Shown: positions 4,944-8,666 of the stretch, in pieces | Layout of the letters: each line of letters starts with the position of its first letter | Numbering within the stretch: position 1 is the first letter of the stretch | Assembly: GCA_021629085.1 (NCBI GenBank) | Contig: JAJXRJ010000038.1 | Location: 1 to 8,666 of the forward strand | DNA: 8,666 nt | Source: Oscillospiraceae bacterium | GTDB taxonomy: Bacteria > Bacillota > Clostridia > UMGS1810 | Direction: 5' to 3' | Position numbers and translations under genes: made by a program | Notes under the pieces: generated by a model | Told to the model about the DNA's origin: nothing | Seen by the model: the letters and a program-made list of their open reading frames with translations, nothing else | Databases searched by the model: none

Positions 4944-6827
4944 ATGGCTGATTTTTCTTATAAATTAAAAAGCTTGCCCGATAAAAGCGGCGTATACATC
5001 ATGAAAAATGCAGAGGGCGAAGTGATATACGTAGGCAAGGCAAAGGTGCTCAAAAACCGTGTCCGGCAGTATTTTAACGGCGGCAGGCATGCGCCTAAGG
5101 TGCAGGCGATGGTGGATCATGTTGCAGATTTTGAGTATATCATCACCGACTCCGAGGTGGAGGCGCTGGTGCTGGAATGCAATCTCATCAAGCAATATAT
5201 GCCAAAATACAATATCCTTTTAAAAGACGACAAAACCTATCCATTTATCAAGGTGACAGTAAACGAGCCGTTTCCCAGAATTTCAGTTGTTCGCACAGTA
5301 AAGAAAGATGGTGCAAAGTATTTTGGGCCTTATTCCAGCGGGATTTTAGTGCGCGAGCTGGTGGAGCTTATCCGCAATGTGTTTCGGTTGAGGTCTTGTA
5401 ACAAAAAATTCCCCGCCGATTTTAACAAAGGCCGCACCTGTTTGTATTACCATATTGGGAAATGCATGGGCGTGTGTACCGGCGATGTTTCAGAAGCGGA
5501 GTATAATACCGTCATTTTAGAAGTGTGCGCGCTTTTAAATGGGAAAACCAATAAGCTGATAGAACGGCTTTCTGATGAAATGCGTGTTGCTGCAGAGGCG
5601 ATGGACTATGAGCGTGCGGCGGTTTTGCGCGACCAGATTGCCTCGATCGATGTAATTTCCCAAAAGCAGAAAGCGACCAATGCGCAGGGGGGGAATACCG
5701 ATGCGGCAGCGCTTTCCATTGTCAATGGAAATGCATGCGTACAAATCTTTTTTATGCGCAATGGAAAGATGGTTGGCCGCGAAAATTATATGATGGAAAA
5801 CATAGACGGCGTGACGCCCGCACAGATTTTGAGCGATTTTATCAATCAATATTACACCAAAACTTCGTTTGTGCCCGACGAGCTCATTTTGCAGTATGAG
5901 CCGGAAGAGCCTGCGCTTTTGCAGGAGTTTCTAAGCGGCCTGCGCGGGCGGCGGGTGGAAGTGAAGGTGCCCAAAATTGGCGACAATTTAAAGCTTGTCA
6001 ACATGATCGCATTAAATGCAAAAAAAGAGCTGCAAAACCGGGAATTAAAAATTCTTCGCGATATTAAGTTTAAAAACACGGCGCTTACCAGCCTAAAGCG
6101 GATACTTGGTTTATCTGACGTACCAAGAAGAATCGAAGCATACGACATTTCTGGATTTGCAGGGCGCGATTTGGTGGGTGCTATGGTGACCTTTGTGGAT
6201 GCCAAGCCCTATAAAAAGGATTACCGGACATTTAAGATTAAAACGGTGGATCAAAACGACGATTATGCCAGTATGCGCGAGGTGATTTCCAGAAGGCTCA
6301 AGCATCTAACGAAAGACGGATCGGGCAAGAAAGACGAAAAATTTCCACAAATGCCGGATGTGATTTTTGTGGACGGCGGCATGGGCCAGGTGCATGTGGC
6401 ATTAGAAGCCGTGCGGGAAGCGGGATTTTCCATCCCGGTGTTTGGGATTGCCAAGGACGATAAGCACAACACCCGCGCGGTGGTGAGCGCGGATGGGGAA
6501 ATTAAAATGGACAAGAGCGGCGAGGCGTTTTTGCTGCTTATAAACATTCAGGATGAGATGCACCGCAGAGCCATTACGCACTACCGCAGCCTTTCTTCCA
6601 AACGCAATCTCCAGTCGGAACTGGAGCAGATTGAAGGGGTGGGCGAGAAGCGGCGTGCGGCGCTTTTCCGACACTTTAAAAGCATGAAACAGATTCGGGA
6701 AGCGTCAGTGGAAGCGCTGGCGCAAACAAAGACGGTTGACCGCCGCACCGCAGAGCGGATTTATGCATATTTCCATCCTGCGCCAACGTCAGAAGCCCCT
6801 GGTTCGCCGCCGCATATAGACATTTAA
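4944..6827 (+). CDS. uvrC: Excinuclease ABC subunit C
   Basis: A 627-residue nuclease that makes both incisions around bulky DNA lesions after loading by UvrA and UvrB. Domains in order (numbered from ATG 4944): GIY-YIG nuclease 15-93 with GVY 16-18, YVG 29-31, Arg39 and Glu78; a four-cysteine cluster C152, C166, C174, C178, matching the Fe-S ligands described for UvrC; the UVR domain that contacts UvrB at 203-236; an RNase H-like 5' nuclease with D401 (YDISG), D477 (VDGG) and H540 (DEMHRRAI); and tandem helix-hairpin-helix motifs about 560-610. The final 17 residues (HPAPTSEAPGSPPHIDI) are proline-rich, lie beyond the known domains, and mostly overlap the end of the opposing gene. All catalytic residues I can identify are present. 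No separate promoter is obvious, so expression may depend on readthrough past the terminator before it. Confidence 0.96.
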   Translation: MADFSYKLKSLPDKSGVYIMKNAEGEVIYVGKAKVLKNRVRQYFNGGRHAPKVQAMVDHVADFEYIITDSEVEALVLECNLIKQYMPKYNILLKDDKTYPFIKVTVNEPFPRISVVRTVKKDGAKYFGPYSSGILVRELVELIRNVFRLRSCNKKFPADFNKGRTCLYYHIGKCMGVCTGDVSEAEYNTVILEVCALLNGKTNKLIERLSDEMRVAAEAMDYERAAVLRDQIASIDVISQKQKATNAQGGNTDAAALSIVNGNACVQIFFMRNGKMVGRENYMMENIDGVTPAQILSDFINQYYTKTSFVPDELILQYEPEEPALLQEFLSGLRGRRVEVKVPKIGDNLKLVNMIALNAKKELQNRELKILRDIKFKNTALTSLKRILGLSDVPRRIEAYDISGFAGRDLVGAMVTFVDAKPYKKDYRTFKIKTVDQNDDYASMREVISRRLKHLTKDGSGKKDEKFPQMPDVIFVDGGMGQVHVALEAVREAGFSIPVFGIAKDDKHNTRAVVSADGEIKMDKSGEAFLLLINIQDEMHRRAITHYRSLSSKRNLQSELEQIEGVGEKRRAALFRHFKSMKQIREASVEALAQTKTVDRRTAERIYAYFHPAPTSEAPGSPPHIDI

Positions 6828-7895
6828 CACCAATCCGATGGCAATCAGATTGGCAACCAGCGATGTGCCGGCAGCAGAAAAGAAGGGGAGCGGGATGCCT
6901 GTGACCGGCATCAAGCCAATGCACATACCGATATTTTCAAAAATGTGCGCCATGAATAAAAAGGCCACGCCAATGCAAATATAGGAACCAAAAGTGTTTC
7001 TGGCGGTGCCGGAAACATAGATACAGCGCACAACCAGTGTCAGCAGCAGACCAACAACCAGAATGCATCCAATGAGCCCCAGCTCTTCTCCAATCACTGC
7101 AAAAATGAAGTCGGTGTGCTTGACCGGCAGATACTCTAACTGTGTCTGGGTACCTTTAAACAGGCCTTTGCCAAAAATTTGCCCTGAACCGATTGCAATT
7201 TTCGATTGGATCACATGGTAGCCCGCGCCAAATGGATCACTCTCTGGATTGAAAAATACCAGGATGCGGTTTTTTTGATAGTCAGCCAAAAAATGCCACA
7301 CCACAGGGATAGACGCGCCGATAAGCACAAAGGCAGAGAGGATATATTTCCACGAAAGCCCTGCCACAAGCAGCATGCCGGCAAAAATGCAGAGAAACAC
7401 CATAGCGGTACCGAAGTCGGGCTCTAAAAGGACAAGTGCAATGATGGGTGCAGCATGCAGCAATAAAAACAGCAGGCTTTTTGGTTTGTTTACATTTTCC
7501 GTTTGCGAAAGATGCTTTGCAAACGTAATAATAAACCCAATTTTTACAAATTCGGACGGCTGAAATCCGATGGGGCCAAAGCGGATCCAGCTTTTGGAAC
7601 CGGTGCTCTCAAGACCGATACCAAAAAACAGCACCAAAACCAGAAGGCCGATACAGAGCACATAAATGAGCTTTGCAAACGCGCCGTAGTATTCATAGTC
7701 AATTGCCGCAACGATGAACATACACAAAAGCCCGATGACAAACGCGGCGGATTGCATCAAAATATAGCGCTCACTGTTTTCAAACGAGTGGACGGCGCTT
7801 GCAATGACCACAATGCCAAAGACACAGCAAACAATAACAACTGAAAGCAGCATGAAGTCGATATTGGAAAATAGGTATCGTTTTCTTGCGTCCAT
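6789..7895 (-). CDS. rodA: RodA/FtsW-type SEDS peptidoglycan glycosyltransferase (probably RodA)
   Basis: A membrane polymerase of about 368 residues that links lipid II into glycan strands, usually with a class B penicillin-binding protein. About ten hydrophobic segments are seen. Numbered from the longer TTG start, SEDS signatures are FQPSEFVKIG (126-135), EPDFGTAM (173-180), LPVKHTDFIFAVIGEELG (271-288) with the catalytic-type Asp277, and TGIPLPFFSAAGTS (347-360). That last motif is normally SYGG-S, so SAAGTS is a variant. RodA is preferred over FtsW because of the short N-terminus and compact length, but no mreBCD or pbp gene is adjacent. The start is uncertain: ATG at 7895 is chosen because the predicted promoter starts transcription near 7947, which would leave almost no leader for the TTG at 7940 (adding KNRKKRGVRARSPF). 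Neither start has a clear ribosome binding site. The 3' end overlaps uvrC by 39 bases. Confidence 0.9.
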   Translation of the reverse strand: MDARKRYLFSNIDFMLLSVVIVCCVFGIVVIASAVHSFENSERYILMQSAAFVIGLLCMFIVAAIDYEYYGAFAKLIYVLCIGLLVLVLFFGIGLESTGSKSWIRFGPIGFQPSEFVKIGFIITFAKHLSQTENVNKPKSLLFLLLHAAPIIALVLLEPDFGTAMVFLCIFAGMLLVAGLSWKYILSAFVLIGASIPVVWHFLADYQKNRILVFFNPESDPFGAGYHVIQSKIAIGSGQIFGKGLFKGTQTQLEYLPVKHTDFIFAVIGEELGLIGCILVVGLLLTLVVRCIYVSGTARNTFGSYICIGVAFLFMAHIFENIGMCIGLMPVTGIPLPFFSAAGTSLVANLIAIGLVLNVYMRRRTRGF

Positions 7896-7953
7896 AAAGG
7901 GGGAACGAGCCCGTACACCTCGCTTTTTGCGGTTTTTCAACCCATATAGCGTA

Positions 7954-7982
7954 ATTTTAACATAAGTTCACATTTTTTACAA
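7954..7982 (-). promoter_or_regulatory. Predicted promoter of rodA
   Basis: Read on the minus strand, TTGTAA (7982-7977), a 17-base spacer and TAAAAT (7959-7954) form a good sigma-A promoter, helped by an extended -10 (TGTTAAAAT). Transcription should begin near 7947. That start lies only 7 bases before the TTG at 7940 and 52 bases before the ATG at 7895, which bears on which start codon is used. Confidence 0.6.
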
Positions 7983-8000
7983 GATTTTTATTGATTTGTA

Positions 8001-8009
8001 TGCTATAAT
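8001..8009 (+). promoter_or_regulatory. Extended -10 promoter of the DUF5685-like gene
   Basis: TGCTATAAT is a perfect extended -10 element (TGnTATAAT). No good -35 box is found at the right distance (AAGATT at 7981-7986), which is common for extended -10 promoters. Transcription would start near 8016, giving a leader of about 17 bases. Its upstream half overlaps the -35 box of the opposing rodA promoter. Confidence 0.6.
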
Positions 8010-8032
8010 CATAAAAGAAAGAGAAGAACCCG

Positions 8033-8666
8033 ATGTTTGGATATGTCAACGTCTATAAAGATGAATTAAAAATCAAAGATTTTAATCGGTTCCGCGCTTA
8101 TTACTGCGGCCTGTGCAAGACGCTTGGGCGGCATTTCAACCAGTTTGTGCGGTTAGGCTTAAGCTATGATTTCACATTCCTTGCCATTTTACTGGATGCT
8201 GTTTTGGAAGGCGACACGTATTTTCGCCCGGAGCGCTGTCTAAAGCATGTGGGTGCAAAACGGCCTATGGTGTGCGAAAACCCGGCGCTTACCTACGCTG
8301 CGTATATGAGCGTTGCGCTCACTTACTATAAGCTCACAGACGATATCTGTGACGCACACTCGCTAAAAGCGTGGATTGCCCGGCTGCCCTATCAGATGGT
8401 TATGAAACAGGTGCATGCGGCATATGGAGATGCGGTGGGAGAGATTGCAGCGCATCTGAAGGCACTTGACAAGCTTGAAAAACAAAAATGCGCCTGTGTC
8501 GATGAGGCGGCCGACCCGTTTGCAAAGCTGATGGAAGTGATTTTTAAACACGTGCCAAAGCTTTCGCGAATGGGGTATAACCTGGGCCGGTTTATCTATA
8601 TTTTAGACGCATATGACGATTTGGATACCGATTATAAAAAAAATCACTACAATCCTATTTTGTTAC
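8033..8666 (+). CDS. DUF5685-like conserved protein, 3' end outside the window
   Basis: The first 211 codons of an open frame that runs through the right edge without a stop. The N-terminus MFGYVNVYKDELKIKDFNRF followed by RAYYCGLCKTLG is what I recall as typical of the DUF5685 family of Firmicutes, whose function is unknown. Visible features are a CxxC pair (C25, C28), further cysteines C69, C81, C153 and C155, no signal peptide, and a mostly helical composition. Two acidic motifs stand out: KLTDDICD (100-107) and ILDAYDDLDTD (190-200), the latter following NLGRFIY. The start is ATG 8033 with only a weak GAGAAG upstream, but a good promoter at 8001-8009. The neighbour rodA is divergent and shares the control region. 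I can name the family with moderate confidence but not the activity. Confidence 0.75.
   Translation, partial: MFGYVNVYKDELKIKDFNRFRAYYCGLCKTLGRHFNQFVRLGLSYDFTFLAILLDAVLEGDTYFRPERCLKHVGAKRPMVCENPALTYAAYMSVALTYYKLTDDICDAHSLKAWIARLPYQMVMKQVHAAYGDAVGEIAAHLKALDKLEKQKCACVDEAADPFAKLMEVIFKHVPKLSRMGYNLGRFIYILDAYDDLDTDYKKNHYNPILL

Noticed and set aside
6830..6853. CCAATC / GATTGG inverted repeat just past the uvrC stop as a terminator
   Set aside because: Only 6 bp with a 12-base loop, no T-run on either strand, and it lies inside conserved RodA coding sequence.
7206..7844. Plus-strand open frames of 60-113 codons inside rodA
   Set aside because: They are reverse-strand shadows of a SEDS membrane protein with clear motifs; their products are rich in Lys, His and Asn with no family resemblance.

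Overview
The window reads as chromosomal housekeeping DNA from a low-to-mid GC Gram-positive anaerobe, most likely a member of the Clostridia (inference). The clues are an XRE-cupin regulator directly in front of potABCD, an HPr carrying both His15 and Ser46 (the HPr-kinase type found in Firmicutes), strong AGGAGG-type ribosome binding sites, several TTG/GTG starts and a DUF5685-type protein. I see no insertion sequence, phage gene, CRISPR array, tRNA or rRNA. Gene density is high and every gap is under 140 bases.

Layout. Positions 1-99 hold an AT-rich control region with a perfect 19-base inverted repeat. Positions 100-4448 are one apparent operon: an HTH-cupin regulator, then potA, potB, potC and potD, encoding a complete polyamine-type ABC importer (ATPase, two permeases, lipoprotein receptor). 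The first four genes are packed with gaps of 20 and 0 bases and a 4-base overlap. potD follows after 58 bases with its own strong ribosome binding site. A 137-base gap then holds a run of A-tracts and a near-consensus sigma-A promoter driving a single small gene for HPr. HPr ends in a hairpin terminator, and uvrC (excision endonuclease subunit C) starts only a few bases after it. uvrC converges on a minus-strand rodA (SEDS peptidoglycan polymerase), and their 3' ends overlap by 39 bases. A 137-base leader region with back-to-back promoters separates rodA from a plus-strand DUF5685-like gene that runs off the right edge.

How the parts work together. The first five genes form a self-contained regulate-and-import unit for spermidine/putrescine-like cations: the cupin regulator probably senses a ligand and acts at the upstream repeat. 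HPr, UvrC, RodA and the DUF5685 protein belong to separate processes (sugar uptake and carbon control, DNA repair, cell-wall elongation, unknown). I did not find a clear new multi-gene system. The points most worth a second look are the DUF5685-like protein with two aspartate-rich motifs, the altered ligand pocket of PotD, the A-tract promoter of HPr, the uvrC/rodA tail overlap, and the operator-like repeat at the left edge.
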